The notes: generated from the sequence alone by a model not told the origin. A stretch of 64,000 bases of DNA from Azotobacter salinestris (GCF_009363155.1 NZ_CP045302.1:1797001-1861000); one strand, 5' to 3'. Positions 1 through 10,935 are shown, counted from the stretch's first letter. A program made the numbers and translations.

Positions 1-1553
1 AACTGCGCAGCGGGCAACTCGACAGCGCCCTGAAAATCGACCTGAAAGGCGGCGAAAAGCTGGCCCTGCAGGTCGACGGCCGTGCCACCGTCAAACAATT
101 GCATACCCTCGATACCCTGAAGAACCGCGACTTCGTCAAGTGGCGACAGCTGACCCTCGAGAACCTCCGCTACCGTCATGGCGAGCAGCTGGGTATCGAG
201 CGGATCGTGCTCGAGCAGCCCTATGCCCGCTTCATCGTCAACGAGGACCTGAGCACCAACGTCAGCGAACTGCTTATTCCCCAAGGGGAAAAGCAACCAG
301 CCCAGGTGACACAAAAAGGCACGAAGTACCCCACGGAGAAAACGGCTGCCCAGCCGCTGGGCATCCACATTGGTGCGGTGGAGATCAAGGACGGCTCGGC
401 CAACTTCGCCGACTTCAGCCTGAAACCCAACTTCGCCACCGCCATCCAGCAGCTCAACGGGCGCATCGGCAGCCTGGACAATCGCCGGCAGAAGCCGGCC
501 ACGGTGGACGTCAAGGGCAAGGTGGACCGCTACGCTCCGGTCAGCATCAAAGGCAGTCTGACCCCCTTCGATCCGCTCGAAAGCCTGGACATCACGACCC
601 GCTTCCAGCGCGTCGAGCTGACCACCCTGACCCCCTACTCCGGCAAGTTCGCCGGCTATCGCATCCGCAAGGGCCGGCTCAACCTGGACCTGCGCTACCG
701 CATCGACAAGGGCCAGCTGAATGCCGAGAACCGCCTGGTCCTGGAGCAGCTGCAACTGGGCGAGCAGGTCGACAGCCCGGATGCGGTGGACCTGCCGATC
801 CGCCTGGCGGTAGCCCTGCTGAAGGACAGCCGGGGACGGATCGCCATCGACCTGCCGGTCAAGGGCGATCTGAACAACCCCGAGTTCAGGGTCATGCCCA
901 TCGTCTGGCAAACCCTGCGCAATCTGGTACTGCGCACGGCACAAGCGCCGTTCAAGTTCATTGCCGGGCTCGTCGACGGCGAAGCCGATCTCAGTCAGGT
1001 CGAGTTCAGGCCAGGCAGTAGCGAACTGGATGCTACCGCGCAGCGCAACCTGGATGCCCTCGGCAAGGCCCTGAAGGAGCGTCCGCAGCTGCGCCTGGAG
1101 GTCGAAGGCATGAGCGCTCAGGCCAGCGACGGCCCCCTGCTGGCAGAACAGCGCCTGGAGCGCGAATACCGGGAGCTCTACTACAGCATTCTGCAGCGGC
1201 GGGGCGAGCGCGTGCCGGCCAGCGCCGATGGGCTGAAGGTACCCGAGGGAAAGAAAGGGCCACTGCTGGAGGGCATCTACCGCAGCCGCCTGAAACGACA
1301 GCCGCCGGAGGAATGGAGCGGGCTGGACAAGAAGCGGCGCGCCGCCCGGCTGCGCGAAGCCGTGCTGACCGACTGGGCTGACAGCACGCTGCTGCTTCGC
1401 CAGCTGGCCCAGGCGCGCGCCACCAGCATCAAGGCCTACCTGGTCGAACAGGTCGGCCTGGACGACCAGCGCATCTACCAGTTGGATGTCGGCGTCAGCG
1501 AGGCGCCCGCCGGCGAGCGCGTCAGTGTCCCTCTGCAACTGGCCAGCGAATAG
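1..1553 (+). CDS. DUF748/AsmA-like envelope protein, 5' end beyond the window
   Basis: The frame is open from the left edge (codon phase starts at base 3), so the gene is truncated by the window and not by mutation; the ATG-less start near base 99 is only the first possible TTG. The visible ~516 residues show the repetitive beta-rich pattern of DUF748 proteins (AsmA-like superfamily), which are anchored in the inner membrane and span the periplasm. The segment QVEFRPGSSELDATAQRNLD near visible residue 340 resembles the OmpA-like helix-strand unit often seen at the end of this family. The role in lipid transport or envelope integrity is inferred from the superfamily, not from this sequence. 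The next gene begins 8 bases after the stop, so they are probably co-transcribed. Confidence 0.85.
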   Translation, partial: LRSGQLDSALKIDLKGGEKLALQVDGRATVKQLHTLDTLKNRDFVKWRQLTLENLRYRHGEQLGIERIVLEQPYARFIVNEDLSTNVSELLIPQGEKQPAQVTQKGTKYPTEKTAAQPLGIHIGAVEIKDGSANFADFSLKPNFATAIQQLNGRIGSLDNRRQKPATVDVKGKVDRYAPVSIKGSLTPFDPLESLDITTRFQRVELTTLTPYSGKFAGYRIRKGRLNLDLRYRIDKGQLNAENRLVLEQLQLGEQVDSPDAVDLPIRLAVALLKDSRGRIAIDLPVKGDLNNPEFRVMPIVWQTLRNLVLRTAQAPFKFIAGLVDGEADLSQVEFRPGSSELDATAQRNLDALGKALKERPQLRLEVEGMSAQASDGPLLAEQRLEREYRELYYSILQRRGERVPASADGLKVPEGKKGPLLEGIYRSRLKRQPPEEWSGLDKKRRAARLREAVLTDWADSTLLLRQLAQARATSIKAYLVEQVGLDDQRIYQLDVGVSEAPAGERVSVPLQLASE

Positions 1554-1561
1554 GTGCGCGA

Positions 1562-1864
1562 ATGAATCTCCTGCGCCTGCTCGCCGCACTGCTCGGCCTG
1601 GCACCGACGCTGCTCCTGGCCGCCACCCTGCGCTGCGACAACCGGCTGATCAGCACCGGCGACTCCATCCACGAAGTCCTGACCAAATGCGGCGAACCGG
1701 TCAGCCGCGATCTGCTCGGCTATCGCGAGCGGCGCGACGACTGGGGTTTTCGTCATGAGCTGGTAGTGGAGGAATGGGTATACGGCCCGCGCAACGGCAT
1801 GTACTACTTTCTACGCTTCGAAGGCAACCGTCTGGTCGACATCGACAGCCGTCGCGTCCAGTAG
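1562..1864 (+). CDS. DUF2845 small periplasmic protein
   Basis: A 100-residue protein with a signal peptide (hydrophobic residues 3-19, ending around LLLAA, then TLRCDN). Two conserved cysteines (in LRCDN and LTKCGEP) and the GDS..EVLTKCGEP motif identify the DUF2845 family, whose members are short secreted proteins of unknown function, distantly like BamE/SmpA-type modules. Two cysteines exported to the periplasm suggest a disulfide. The gene follows the DUF748 gene closely and is followed by a strong intrinsic terminator, so it ends that transcription unit. Confidence 0.8.
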   Translation: MNLLRLLAALLGLAPTLLLAATLRCDNRLISTGDSIHEVLTKCGEPVSRDLLGYRERRDDWGFRHELVVEEWVYGPRNGMYYFLRFEGNRLVDIDSRRVQ

Positions 1865-1886
1865 GGAACGTCCTGTACCGAAACGA

Positions 1887-1916
1887 ACGAGGGCCCCGCA
1901 GGGCCCTCGTCTTTTC
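1887..1916 (+). terminator. Intrinsic terminator between DUF2845 gene and pnp
   Basis: A perfect 10-bp stem (ACGAGGGCCC with GGGCCCTCGT, loop CGCA) is followed on the + strand by CTTTTCC. It ends the rightward transcript. It may also stop the converging pnp transcript, but the minus-strand side lacks a good T-run. Confidence 0.8.
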
Positions 1917-1934
1917 CACTTGGAGGCGATGGCG

Positions 1935-4043
1935 TCAGACGCCAGAAGCTTCGGCAGCGGCGACGTCCTTGATCGACAGCTTGATGCGACCACGGTTGTC
2001 CACATCGAGAACCAGCACCTTCACCTCCTGGCCTTCCTTGAGCACGTCGGTGACCTTCTCGATACGCTGGTCGCTGATCTGCGAGATGTGCACCAGACCA
2101 TCCTTGCCCGGCAGGATGTTGACGAAGGCACCGAAGTCGACGATGCGCTCGACCTTGCCGACGTAGATCTTGCCGATCTCGGCCTCGGCGGTAATGGACA
2201 GCACGCGCTGCTTGGCCGCCTCTGCTGCCTCGCGGGTCTCGCCGAAGATCTTGATCGAGCCGTCGTCCTCGATGTCGATCGAGGCCTTGGTTTCCTCGCA
2301 GATGGCACGGATGGTGGCGCCACCCTTGCCGATCACGTCGCGGATCTTGTCCTGATCGATCTTCATCGCCAGCATGGTCGGGGCGTTGACCGACAGCTCG
2401 CTGCGCGACTGGCCGATCACCTGGCTCATCTGACCGAGGATGTTCAGGCGGGCTTCCAGCGCCTGGTTCAGGGCGATCTCCATGATCTCCTCGGTGATGC
2501 CCTGGATCTTGATGTCCATCTGCAGCGCGGTAACGCCCTTGGCGGTACCGGCCACCTTGAAGTCCATGTCGCCCAGGTGGTCCTCGTCGCCGAGGATGTC
2601 GGTCAGCACGGCGAACCGCTCGCCTTCCTTGACCAGACCCATGGCGATACCGGCTACCGGCGCCTTCATCGGCACGCCGGCATCCATCAGCGCCAGGGAG
2701 GCACCGCAGACCGAAGCCATGGAGCTGGAGCCGTTGGACTCAGTGATTTCCGAGACCACACGCACGGTATAGGGGAACTCGTCGCCCTTCGGCAGCATGG
2801 CCTGCACACCGCGGCGGGCCAGGCGGCCATGGCCGATCTCGCGACGGCCGGCACTGCCCATGCGGCCGCACTCACCCACCGAGAACGGCGGGAAGTTGTA
2901 GTGCAGCATGAAGCTGTCCTTGCGCTCGCCTTCCAAGGTGTCGAGCACCTGGGCATCACGCGCGGTACCCAGAGTGGCCACCACCAGCGCCTGAGTCTCA
3001 CCGCGGGTGAACAGGGCTGAACCGTGGGTCTTCGGCAGCACGCCGACCTCGATCTTCAGCGGGCGCACGGTGCGGTTGTCGCGACCGTCGATGCGCGGTT
3101 TGCCGTCGACGATGTTCTCGCGCACAGTGCGGTATTCGATCAGGCCGAAGGCATCCTTGACCTCGCCGACGGACGGCTGGCCCTCGGCTTCGCCGGCCAG
3201 GCTAGCCACGGCCTGGGCGCGCAGCTCGTCAAGGCGATTGTAGCGCTCCTGCTTGACGGTGATGGTATAGGCCTGCGAGATCGCCTCGCCGAACCCGGCG
3301 CGAATGGCCTCGAGCAGCGCGCTCGGCTCGGTCGGCGGCTCCCAGCTCCAGGCCGGACGGGCAGCCTCGGCGGCGAATTCCTTGATCGCCTGGATGACCG
3401 CCTGGAACTCCTCGTGGGCGTACAGCACGGCGCCCAGCATCTGGTCCTCGGTCAACTCCTCGGCTTCGGACTCGACCATCAGCACAGCAGATTCCGTACC
3501 GGCCACCACCATGTCCAGGCGCGAGGCCTTGAGCTGCTCGTAGGTGGGGTTCAGCAGGTAGCCGGTCTCCTCGTGATAACCCACGCGGGCGGCGCCGATC
3601 GGGCCGCTGAAGGGAATCCCGGAGACCGCCAGGGCGGCGGAGGTGCCAATCATCGAAGCGATGTCCGGATCGGTCCTCTTACTGGTGGAAAGCACGGTGC
3701 AGATCACCTGCACCTCGTTCATGAAGCCTTCCGGGAACAGCGGGCGGATCGGCCGGTCGATCAGCCGCGAGGTCAGAGTTTCCTTCTCGCTGGGGCGGCC
3801 TTCGCGCTTGAAGAAACCACCCGGGATTCGGCCGGCGGCGTAGGTCTTCTCTTGATAATGCACGGACAGCGGGAAGAAACCCTTGCCCGGATCGGCCTGC
3901 TTGGCGCCGACCACGGTGACCAGTACAGTCACGTCCTCGTCGACGGTGACCAATACGGCGCCGGAGGCCTGGCGGGCGATGCGGCCGGTCTCCAGGGTGA
4001 CGGTCGACTGACCGAACTGGAATGTCTTGATAACCGGATTCAC
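1935..4043 (-). CDS. pnp: Polyribonucleotide nucleotidyltransferase (PNPase)
   Basis: 702 residues, the usual size. PNPase degrades RNA 3'-5' by phosphorolysis as a trimer and joins RNase E in the degradosome. Visible are two RNase PH-like domains (first about 10-140, second about 310-540, with the acidic catalytic motif [14 protein letters not shown]), a KH domain with the GKGG signature in [12 protein letters not shown] (about 555-610), and a C-terminal S1 domain ([19 protein letters not shown], about 620-690). It lies downstream of rpsO as in most gammaproteobacteria. In E. coli the leader is cut by RNase III for autoregulation. The 150-bp gap to rpsO holds an inverted repeat that could serve a similar purpose. 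Confidence 0.98.
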   Translation of the reverse strand: MNPVIKTFQFGQSTVTLETGRIARQASGAVLVTVDEDVTVLVTVVGAKQADPGKGFFPLSVHYQEKTYAAGRIPGGFFKREGRPSEKETLTSRLIDRPIRPLFPEGFMNEVQVICTVLSTSKRTDPDIASMIGTSAALAVSGIPFSGPIGAARVGYHEETGYLLNPTYEQLKASRLDMVVAGTESAVLMVESEAEELTEDQMLGAVLYAHEEFQAVIQAIKEFAAEAARPAWSWEPPTEPSALLEAIRAGFGEAISQAYTITVKQERYNRLDELRAQAVASLAGEAEGQPSVGEVKDAFGLIEYRTVRENIVDGKPRIDGRDNRTVRPLKIEVGVLPKTHGSALFTRGETQALVVATLGTARDAQVLDTLEGERKDSFMLHYNFPPFSVGECGRMGSAGRREIGHGRLARRGVQAMLPKGDEFPYTVRVVSEITESNGSSSMASVCGASLALMDAGVPMKAPVAGIAMGLVKEGERFAVLTDILGDEDHLGDMDFKVAGTAKGVTALQMDIKIQGITEEIMEIALNQALEARLNILGQMSQVIGQSRSELSVNAPTMLAMKIDQDKIRDVIGKGGATIRAICEETKASIDIEDDGSIKIFGETREAAEAAKQRVLSITAEAEIGKIYVGKVERIVDFGAFVNILPGKDGLVHISQISDQRIEKVTDVLKEGQEVKVLVLDVDNRGRIKLSIKDVAAAEASGV

Positions 4044-4138
4044 GGTATTTTCCTTCTCTTTGTTGCTCGGGGGAAATCCTCAGGAAGGTGGGAGTCGGAC
4101 CCAGAGAGCTTCCTGAAAAGGGAGAAGCCGAAAGCAAA

Positions 4139-4174
4139 AGGCTGGAAGCAAGCACGATGTCTCACTTCCAGCCT
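4139..4174 (-). repeat. Intergenic inverted repeat between rpsO and pnp
   Basis: AGGCTGGAAG (4139-4148) pairs with CTTCCAGCCT (4165-4174), 16-nt loop, and is followed by a further CCCGCTTCCAGCTT. The same GCTGGAAGC/GCTTCCAGC words make the larger hairpin between rbfA and infB, so these are copies of one dispersed intergenic element. In the pnp leader it could be an RNase III or terminator-like structure. Confidence 0.65.
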
Positions 4175-4198
4175 CCCGCTTCCAGCTTGGCGCGCGTC

Positions 4199-4468
4199 TT
4201 AACGACGCAGGCCCAGGCGACCGATCAGGGCGCTGTAACGAGTGGTGTCCTTACCCTTCAGGTAATCCAGCAGCTTGCGGCGCTGGTTGACCATGCGGAT
4301 CAGGCCACGACGGGAGTGGTGATCCTTGCCGTTGGCCTTGAAGTGATCCTGCAGCTTGTTGATGTTGAAGGTCAGCAAGGCAACCTGCACTTCCGGGGAG
4401 CCGGTATCGCCTTCAGCTTGCTTGTACTCGTTGACGATCTGGGCTTTTTCTTCAACGGTGAGTGCCAT
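4199..4468 (-). CDS. rpsO: 30S ribosomal protein S15
   Basis: 89 residues from the ATG at 4468 ([15 protein letters not shown]...), exactly the family length. An in-frame upstream extension exists, but homologues begin at MALTVEEK. S15 binds 16S rRNA early in 30S assembly. The conserved HHSRRGL...RRKLLDYLK region is intact. It sits between truB and pnp, the standard order. A 128-bp leader separates it from truB, room for its own promoter and the translational autoregulation known for S15. Confidence 0.97.
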   Translation of the reverse strand: MALTVEEKAQIVNEYKQAEGDTGSPEVQVALLTFNINKLQDHFKANGKDHHSRRGLIRMVNQRRKLLDYLKGKDTTRYSALIGRLGLRR

Positions 4469-4596
4469 GATGGGCATCCTCTCTGTCGGGAAACCATTCA
4501 GGCCGTGGCACCGAATGATTTCAGCAGGCCGGGAACATCTTCCCGTGTTTGAGAAAGAGGTATGACCGTGCCTGCTAACAGCCACCCTCGCATCGG

Positions 4597-5514
4597 TCAT
4601 TCCGACCGAATCAATCGACGCGGCGCGATGCGCCCGTCGTCGCCGACCTCACCGATGCCGATGAAGCGGCCTGTGTGATCCTGCACTCGCACCATACCGA
4701 ACTTCGGCGACTGGGGCGCGCGCACCGGCTGCCCGTGCAACCAGTAGTAACTGCTGTGCTCGGAAAGCTGCAGCAACGGCCAATGCTCCAGGCCGCTGTC
4801 TGCCGGCAGCAGGAACTGGTCCAGTGCCTCGCTGCCGCCTTGGGCGTGGGCCTGCTCCAGAGCCTCGAGACTAACCGTCTGGACCAGGCCGAAGGGGCCG
4901 GCCTGGGTCCGGCGCAACTCCGCGACATGCGCGCCGAGCTCGAGCGTCCGGCCAATGTCCTCGACCAGGGAGCGAATGTAGGTTCCCTTGCTGCAGGCCA
5001 CCGCCAGCCGTACGAACGGCGGCTCGAAGGCCAGCAGATCCAGGCGCGCAATAGTAACAGAACGTGCCTCGCGCTCCACCACCTCTCCGGCCCTAGCCAG
5101 CTTGTAGAGCGGCTGTCCGTCGCGCTTGAGGGCCGAGTACATGGGCGGCACCTGGCTGATCTCGCCACGGAAATCCGCCAGCGCCGCCTCCAGCGCATCC
5201 CGTCCGAGCAGCACCTCGCGCCGCTCGAGCACCTCGCCCTCGGCGTCCCCCGTGGTCGTGGCCACGCCGAGATGCATCAGAGTTTCGTAGCCCTTGTCGG
5301 CATCCAGCAGGTACTGGGAAAACTTGGTCGCCTCGCCGAAGCACAACGGCAGCACGCCGGTGGCCAGCGGATCGAGACTGCCGGTATGCCCGGCCTTCTC
5401 GGCATTCAACAGCCAGCGGACCTTCTGCAGTGCGGCGTTGGAGGTCAGCCCGCGCGGCTTGTCGAGAATCAGGATGCCATCGACCTTGCGGCGGATACGT
5501 TTGCCCTGAGCCAC
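4597..5514 (-). CDS. truB: tRNA pseudouridine-55 synthase TruB
   Basis: 305 residues. TruB isomerises U55 in the T-loop of nearly all tRNAs and acts as a tRNA chaperone. The catalytic motif [14 protein letters not shown] with its aspartate is at about residue 45, after the nucleotide-binding [10 protein letters not shown] start. The thumb region and a C-terminal PUA-like domain follow ([23 protein letters not shown]). It starts 3 bp downstream of the rbfA stop, so the two are co-transcribed in the rimP-nusA-infB-rbfA-truB operon. Confidence 0.97.
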   Translation of the reverse strand: MAQGKRIRRKVDGILILDKPRGLTSNAALQKVRWLLNAEKAGHTGSLDPLATGVLPLCFGEATKFSQYLLDADKGYETLMHLGVATTTGDAEGEVLERREVLLGRDALEAALADFRGEISQVPPMYSALKRDGQPLYKLARAGEVVEREARSVTIARLDLLAFEPPFVRLAVACSKGTYIRSLVEDIGRTLELGAHVAELRRTQAGPFGLVQTVSLEALEQAHAQGGSEALDQFLLPADSGLEHWPLLQLSEHSSYYWLHGQPVRAPQSPKFGMVRVQDHTGRFIGIGEVGDDGRIAPRRLIRSE

Positions 5515-5517
5515 GCC

Positions 5518-5907
5518 TTACTCCTCGTCCTTGCCGGCATGTAGCCGGTCTTCAGCGACCGCGCGCTCGATCAAAGCCGACAACTCGACACCCCGACGAA
5601 TGCTCGCATCATAACTGAAGTGCAGCTGCGGCACGCTGCGCAGCTTCATCACCTTGCCCAGATGCATGCGCAGGAAACCGGCCGCCTCGTTGAGAATCTC
5701 GAGGTTTCGGTTGACCTCCTCGACGCTGTCTTCCTTGCCCATGACGGTGATGAACACCTTGGCATGGGACAGATCGCGAGCGACCTCGACAGCAGTAATG
5801 GTGACCATGCCGAGGCGCGGATCCTTGATCTCGCGCTGGATCAGCTGGGACAGCTCACGCTGCATCTGATCACCGATGCGCTGGGTGCGACTGTAGTCTT
5901 TGGCCAT
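5518..5907 (-). CDS. rbfA: Ribosome-binding factor A
   Basis: 129 residues, typical length. RbfA is a KH-type cold-shock protein that helps mature the 5' end of 16S rRNA and the 30S decoding site. The start [20 protein letters not shown] and the segment [23 protein letters not shown] are diagnostic. It is placed between infB (93 bp upstream, with a large hairpin in the gap) and truB (3 bp downstream). Confidence 0.96.
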   Translation of the reverse strand: MAKDYSRTQRIGDQMQRELSQLIQREIKDPRLGMVTITAVEVARDLSHAKVFITVMGKEDSVEEVNRNLEILNEAAGFLRMHLGKVMKLRSVPQLHFSYDASIRRGVELSALIERAVAEDRLHAGKDEE

Positions 5908-5929
5908 ATTTCGCCTCTCAATAAGCCAA

Positions 5930-5984
5930 AAGCTGGAAGCCGAAGCCGGGAGCCTTCCGGCCTCCGGCTTCGTGCTTCCAGCTT
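5930..5984 (-). repeat. Long hairpin in the infB-rbfA gap
   Basis: AAGCTGGAAGCCGAAGCCGG followed by GAG forms a nearly perfect stem of about 22 bp with CTCCGGCTTCG-T-GCTTCCAGCTT; one unpaired T interrupts the 3' arm. It shares its GCTGGAAGC core with the element between rpsO and pnp. There is no T-run on the minus strand, so a terminator is unlikely; mRNA processing or differential stability within the operon is more plausible. Confidence 0.75.
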
Positions 5985-6000
5985 CGTGCTTGCACGCGCA

Positions 6001-8514
6001 TCAAAGCGAGCGCGCCACCTGGACCTTCTCGTACACTTCGATCTTGTCGCCGACCTTGACGTCGTTGTAGCTCTTCACGCCGATACCGCACTCCATGCCG
6101 GCCCGGACTTCAGAGACGTCGTCCTTGAAGCGGCGCAGGGACTCCAGCTCGCCCTCGAAGATCACCACGTCGTCGCGCAGCACGCGGATCGGACGGTTGC
6201 GATGGACGTTGCCCTCGACCACCATGCAGCCGGCGACGGCGCCGAACTTCGGCGAGCGAAACACGTCGCGCACCTCGGCGATGCCCAGGATGTTCTCCCG
6301 CACCTCGCTGCCCAGCATGCCCGACAGCGCCTTCTTGACATCCTCGATGATGTCGTAGATGACGTTGTAGTAGCGCAGGTCCAGACCTTCCTGCTCGACG
6401 ATCTTGCGCGCACCGGCGTCGGCGCGCACGTTGAAGCCGAACAGCACGGCATTGGAGGCCAGTGCCAGGTTGGCATCGCTCTCGGTGATGCCGCCGACGC
6501 CGCCACCGACCACGCGGACCTGGACCTCCTCGTTGCCGAGCTCGCCCAGAGCGCCCTGCAAGGCCTCCAAGGAACCGCGCACGTCGGACTTGAGGACGAT
6601 GTTGAGGGTCTTCTTCTCGTCCTGGCCCATGGTCTCGAAGATGTTTTCCAGCTTGGCCGAATGCTGACGAGCCAGCTTGACCTCGCGGAACTTGCCCTGA
6701 CGGAACAGCGCCACTTCGCGCGCCTTCTTCTCGTCGGTGACCACGGTCAGCTCGTCGCCCGCATCCGGCGTGGAATCCAGGCCGAGAATTTCCACCGGAA
6801 TCGACGGACCGGCCTCCTTGAGGGGCTGGCCGTTCTCGTCCAGCATGGCCCGCACACGGCCGAAGTTGACACCGGCAAGAACGACATCGCCCTGGCGCAG
6901 GGTACCGTTCTGGACCAGCACGGTCGCCACCGGACCACGCCCCTTATCCAGACGCGACTCGATCACCACACCGCGCCCCGGAGCACTCGGCGTAGCGGTC
7001 AGCTCAAGCACCTCGGCCTGCAGCAGCACCGCTTCCAGCAACTCGTCGATACCGGTACCGACCTTTGCCGAAACCGGGACGAACTGGGTGGTACCACCCC
7101 ACTCTTCCGGGATCACGTCGCGTGCGGCCAGATCGTTCTTGATCCGGTCCAGATCGGCTGCCGGCTTGTCGATCTTGTTGACCGCGACGACGATCGGCAC
7201 ACCGGCCGCCTTGGCATGCTGGATGGCCTCCTCGGTCTGCGGCATCACGCCATCGTCGGCTGCCACCACGAGGATGACGATGTCGGTGGCCTTGGCACCC
7301 CGGGCACGCATCGCGGTGAACGCAGCGTGGCCGGGGGTGTCGAGGAAGGTGACCATGCCGCGATCGGTTTCCACATGGTAGGCACCGATGTGCTGGGTAA
7401 TGCCACCTGCCTCGCCGGTCGCCACCTTGGTGCGACGGATGTAGTCGAGCAGCGAGGTCTTGCCATGGTCGACATGACCCATGACGGTGACCACCGGTGC
7501 GCGCGCCACGGCTTCGCCCTCGAACTTGAGGGACTCGGCCAGCTGTTCTTCCAGCGCATTCTCGCTGACCAGCTTGACCTTGTGCCCCAGTTCCTCGGCC
7601 ACCAGTTGCGCGGTTTCCTGGTCGAGCACCTGGTTGATGGTCACCGGCGTGCCCATCTTGAACATGAACTTGATGACCTCGGCCGCCTTGACCGACATCT
7701 GCTGGGCCAGTTCGGCGACCGTGATGGTCTCGCCGATGGTCACCTCGCGCACGACAGGGCCGGTCGGACTCTGGAAGCCATGCTGGTTGCGCTTCTTCAG
7801 CTTCGACCTGCCACCGCGACCACCGCGACGACCGAAGCCCTCGCCCTCTTCGTCGACGGTGCGTACCGACGCACGGGCAGCGGGAGCCTTGTCCTTGATG
7901 GAAGGGCGATGCTGGGCATTCTTGCGCTCACGCCGCTCATCATCGACATTGCGCACCTTCTCCTTCTCGGTACGACGAGGCTCTTCCCGCTTGCGCTCTT
8001 CGCTGGCGGCCGGGACGGCAACGGGCTCGGACGCAACACTGAGTGCCGGCTCCCGCTCCTTCGCCGAGGACGCTGCCGCAGCAGCAGCCTCCTCGGCCTG
8101 ACGCTGCGCCTCCTGCTCGGCAGCACGGCGCTTGGCCTCTTCCTCTGCCTTCTGGCGCGCGGTGGTCTCCTCGGCAGCGCGCTGCTCCTCAAGCTCGCGC
8201 TGCTTCTCGGCCTCGAGTTCGTCAGGGCTGCGCTTGACATAGGTCTTCTTCTTGCGCACCTCGACGCTGATGGTCTTGCTACCGGCGACCCTCAAGGTAG
8301 TCGTGGTCTTGCGTTGCAAGGTAATCTTTCGCGGCTCCTCCAGCTTCACACCGTGGCTGCTCTTGAGGTGAGCCAACAGGGCCTGCTTTTCATTATCGGT
8401 CACTACCTGCTCGGCGCTGGTATGCGACAGCCCTGCCTCGCGCATCTGCTGCAGCAGGCGCTCGACCGGTGTATCGACCACCAGGGCCAGTTCTTTCACC
8501 GTGACTTGCGTCAT
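6001..8514 (-). CDS. infB: Translation initiation factor IF-2
   Basis: 837 residues. IF-2 is the GTPase that places fMet-tRNA on the 30S subunit and drives subunit joining. Residues 1-52 are the first IF2_N domain; about 98-155 is a charged Glu/Arg/Ala coiled coil; a Gly/Arg-rich linker lies near 225-245 and a second IF2_N domain near 255-305. The G domain carries GHVDHGKT (346-353), DTPGH, and NKID, followed by domains II-IV. It lies between nusA and rbfA in the conserved operon, 27 bp from nusA. Confidence 0.98.
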   Translation of the reverse strand: MTQVTVKELALVVDTPVERLLQQMREAGLSHTSAEQVVTDNEKQALLAHLKSSHGVKLEEPRKITLQRKTTTTLRVAGSKTISVEVRKKKTYVKRSPDELEAEKQRELEEQRAAEETTARQKAEEEAKRRAAEQEAQRQAEEAAAAAASSAKEREPALSVASEPVAVPAASEERKREEPRRTEKEKVRNVDDERRERKNAQHRPSIKDKAPAARASVRTVDEEGEGFGRRGGRGGRSKLKKRNQHGFQSPTGPVVREVTIGETITVAELAQQMSVKAAEVIKFMFKMGTPVTINQVLDQETAQLVAEELGHKVKLVSENALEEQLAESLKFEGEAVARAPVVTVMGHVDHGKTSLLDYIRRTKVATGEAGGITQHIGAYHVETDRGMVTFLDTPGHAAFTAMRARGAKATDIVILVVAADDGVMPQTEEAIQHAKAAGVPIVVAVNKIDKPAADLDRIKNDLAARDVIPEEWGGTTQFVPVSAKVGTGIDELLEAVLLQAEVLELTATPSAPGRGVVIESRLDKGRGPVATVLVQNGTLRQGDVVLAGVNFGRVRAMLDENGQPLKEAGPSIPVEILGLDSTPDAGDELTVVTDEKKAREVALFRQGKFREVKLARQHSAKLENIFETMGQDEKKTLNIVLKSDVRGSLEALQGALGELGNEEVQVRVVGGGVGGITESDANLALASNAVLFGFNVRADAGARKIVEQEGLDLRYYNVIYDIIEDVKKALSGMLGSEVRENILGIAEVRDVFRSPKFGAVAGCMVVEGNVHRNRPIRVLRDDVVIFEGELESLRRFKDDVSEVRAGMECGIGVKSYNDVKVGDKIEVYEKVQVARSL

Positions 8515-8541
8515 GCATCTCTCTCCTCAGGCCGCTAATGC

Positions 8542-10023
8542 TTACTCGAACCAATGGGCTCGGGCGGCCATGATCAGCTTGCCGGCACGCTCTTCATCCA
8601 TGCCGTCGATGTCGAGCAGGTCGTCGATCGACTGCTCGGCCAGGTCTTCGCGGGTAATCACTCCACGCATCGCCAGCTCAACCGCCAGCTCCTTGTCCAT
8701 GCCCTCAAGCGAGAGCAAGTCTTCGGCCGGATGGGCTTCCGCCAGCTTTTCTTCAGTAGCAATGGCCTTGGTCAGCAGGCGATCCTTGGCGCGTGCGCGC
8801 AATTCGTTGACGACTTCCTCGTCGAAGCCATCGATGGCGAGCATCTCCTCCATCGGCACATAAGCAATCTCTTCCAGACTGGTGAAGCCTTCCTCCACCA
8901 ACACCTGCGCCAGTTCCTCGTCGACTTCCAACTCATCAACAAAGGAGCGCAGAATGCTGCCAGTCTCGGCCTGTTGCTTGGCCTGGATATCAGCCTCGGT
9001 CATTACGTTCAGGGTCCAGCCGGTCAGTTGGCTGGCCAGCCGCACATTCTGCCCGCCGCGGCCAATGGCCTGGGCCAGATTGTCATCGGCCACGGCGACA
9101 TCCATTGCGTGGGCATCCTCATCAACAATGATTGCCGCCACTTCGGCGGGGGCCATTGCGTTGATCACGAACTGAGCCGGATTATCGTCCCACAGCACGA
9201 TATCGACACGCTCGCCACCCAGTTCCCCGGAAACGGCCTGCACACGAGAGCCACGCATGCCGATGCAGGCACCTTGCGGGTCGATGCGCTTGTCCTTGGA
9301 GCGCACGGCAATCTTGGCGCGCGATCCCGGGTCGCGGGAAGCCGCCTTCACCTCGATCAACCCCTCGGCGATCTCCGGCACCTCGATGCGGAACAGCTCG
9401 ATGAGCATGCCCGGCGCGGTGCGCGAGAGGATCAGTTGCGGGCCGCGGTTCTCCGGGCGGATCTCCTTCAGCAGCGCCCGTACCCGTGCGCCTACCCGGA
9501 AGGTCTCGCGTGGAATGATATCCTCTCTCGCCAGCAGCGCTTCGGCGTTGTTGCCGAGATCGACGATGACATTGTCCCGCGTCACCTTTTTAACGGTGCC
9601 GGAAATGATTTCACCTACACGCTCGCGATAGGCATCCACCACTTGGGCACGCTCGGCCTCCCGCACTTTCTGCACAATCACCTGCTTGGCGGTCTGAGCA
9701 GCGATGCGCCCGAACTCGATGGACTCGATCTTTTCCTCGATTACATCACCTACCCGGGCATCGGGCTCACGCTCGCGGGCCTCGTCGAGCGTCAACTCGG
9801 CAGCCGGATTTTCCAGCAGATCGTCCTCGACAACGGTCCAGCGACGGAAGGTGTCGTACGCACCGCTCTGGCGATTGATCTGCACACGCAGATCGACTTC
9901 GCCCTCGTAGCGCTTCTTGGTGGCAGTGGCCAGCGCCAGTTCCAGGGCTTCGAAAATCACACCAGCCGGAACGCCCTTTTCGTTGGACACCGACTCAACT
10001 ACCAGCAGTACTTCTTTGCTCAT
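8542..10023 (-). CDS. nusA: Transcription elongation/termination factor NusA
   Basis: 493 residues. NusA binds RNA polymerase and modulates pausing, termination and rRNA antitermination. The N-terminal polymerase-binding domain starts [17 protein letters not shown]; an S1 domain (about 135-200), two KH domains (with [16 protein letters not shown] and [15 protein letters not shown]) and two C-terminal acidic repeats (about 365-490, each with a L..EG pattern) follow, the E. coli-type architecture. It is cotranscribed with rimP (47 bp upstream) and infB. Confidence 0.98.
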   Translation of the reverse strand: MSKEVLLVVESVSNEKGVPAGVIFEALELALATATKKRYEGEVDLRVQINRQSGAYDTFRRWTVVEDDLLENPAAELTLDEAREREPDARVGDVIEEKIESIEFGRIAAQTAKQVIVQKVREAERAQVVDAYRERVGEIISGTVKKVTRDNVIVDLGNNAEALLAREDIIPRETFRVGARVRALLKEIRPENRGPQLILSRTAPGMLIELFRIEVPEIAEGLIEVKAASRDPGSRAKIAVRSKDKRIDPQGACIGMRGSRVQAVSGELGGERVDIVLWDDNPAQFVINAMAPAEVAAIIVDEDAHAMDVAVADDNLAQAIGRGGQNVRLASQLTGWTLNVMTEADIQAKQQAETGSILRSFVDELEVDEELAQVLVEEGFTSLEEIAYVPMEEMLAIDGFDEEVVNELRARAKDRLLTKAIATEEKLAEAHPAEDLLSLEGMDKELAVELAMRGVITREDLAEQSIDDLLDIDGMDEERAGKLIMAARAHWFE

Positions 10024-10070
10024 CGTACGCTCGCCTTTCGCAATCCATTGGGACCCGCGGGATCCGCGTC

Positions 10071-10529
10071 TCAGTCAAAACGGGGAATGATATTGGCTTT
10101 ATCGATCAGATCGATCGGCAACAGGTATTCATGATCGTCCACCAGCACGACCACATCCTGATCCTCGATGCCACGCAGAAGCCCCTGAAAGTTGCGCCGT
10201 CCCTCAAAGGGGGAGCGCAGCCTGATCTTCACCTGCTCGCCGGCGCAGCGGGCAAACTGCTCCAGAGTGAACAGGGGCCGGTCCATGCCTGGAGAGGAAA
10301 CCTCAAGGGTATATTCATTGCTGATCGGATCTTCCACATCGAGTACGCCGCTGATCTGACGACTGACCTTTTCGCAATCATCGATGAGAATACCGTTGGC
10401 GTGATCGATATAGACCCGCAGTAGCGAGTGCCGCCCCTGCGACAGGAACTCAATGCCCCAACATTCATAGCCGAGCGCCTCGACTACCGGGGCCAACAAG
10501 GCCTGCAACTGTTCTAGCTTGCTCGACAC
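10071..10529 (-). CDS. rimP: Ribosome maturation factor RimP
   Basis: 152 residues from a GTG at 10529 ([21 protein letters not shown]). GTG is chosen because the family starts at SSKLEQLQ and GAGGGG lies about 6 nt upstream; the longer in-frame extension would run through a terminator hairpin. RimP assists 30S maturation. The core [14 protein letters not shown] and [12 protein letters not shown] is intact. It is first protein gene of the rimP-nusA-infB operon, downstream of tRNA-fMet as in E. coli. Confidence 0.95.
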   Translation of the reverse strand: MSSKLEQLQALLAPVVEALGYECWGIEFLSQGRHSLLRVYIDHANGILIDDCEKVSRQISGVLDVEDPISNEYTLEVSSPGMDRPLFTLEQFARCAGEQVKIRLRSPFEGRRNFQGLLRGIEDQDVVVLVDDHEYLLPIDLIDKANIIPRFD

Positions 10530-10550
10530 CTGAACCCCTCGCGCATGCTG

Positions 10551-10580
10551 TGCAAATAAAAAATGGGCGAAACGCCCATT
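10551..10580 (-). terminator. Terminator/attenuator just upstream of rimP
   Basis: On the minus strand AATGGGCG, loop TTT, CGCCCATT is followed by TTTTATTT. This is an intrinsic terminator only about 22 bp before the rimP start, so part of the transcripts from tRNA-fMet must read through it or start downstream. It is the second of two terminators after the tRNA. Confidence 0.8.
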
Positions 10581-10633
10581 CCCTTCATCATCTTCGCCAT
10601 GTGCGCCGCTTGCCGGCACTTGCTTTCAACTAG

Positions 10634-10658
10634 CAAAAAGCCCCTTGGAAAGGGGCTT
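10634..10658 (-). terminator. Intrinsic terminator after tRNA-fMet
   Basis: On the minus strand AAGCCCCTT, loop TCC, AAGGGGCTT is followed by a T-run (TTTTTG). It is placed 10 nt beyond the CCA end of the tRNA gene. Confidence 0.85.
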
Positions 10659-10668
10659 CTGCGACAAC

Positions 10669-10745
<77 letters not shown>

Positions 10746-10809
10746 TCAAAAGCTGGAGCGAAAGTATACGCACGACCTCTACTTCTGGTCAACCTAACTT
10801 TCACCGACA

Positions 10810-10833
10810 AGAAAGCCCGCTGATTAGCGGGCC
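10810..10833 (-). terminator. Hairpin between tRNA-Leu and tRNA-fMet
   Basis: On the minus strand GCCCGC, loop TAATCA, GCGGGC is followed by TTTCTT. It may end or process the secG-tRNA-Leu transcript. Confidence 0.65.
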
Positions 10834-10841
10834 TCTTGATT

Positions 10842-10927
10842 TGGTACCGAGGAGGGGACTCGAACCCCTACAGCCTATGGCCACTACCACCTCAAGGTAG
10901 CGTGTCTACCAATTCCACCACCTCGGC
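10842..10927 (-). tRNA. tRNA-Leu (GAG)
   Basis: An 86-nt class II tRNA with encoded CCA. Acceptor GCCGAGG pairs with CCTCGGT (G1-U72), D-loop AATTGGTAGACACG, anticodon stem-loop CTACCTTGAGGTGGTAG with anticodon GAG, a long variable arm, and T-arm GGGGTTCGAGTCCCC. It begins 8 nt after the secG stop, consistent with the secG-leu tRNA order of pseudomonads. Confidence 0.97.
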
Positions 10928-10935
10928 AAAAACCT

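Noticed and set aside
5620-8538. 972-codon open frame on the + strand opposite rbfA-infB
   Set aside because: Same shadow effect; the real minus-strand genes have full domain signatures.
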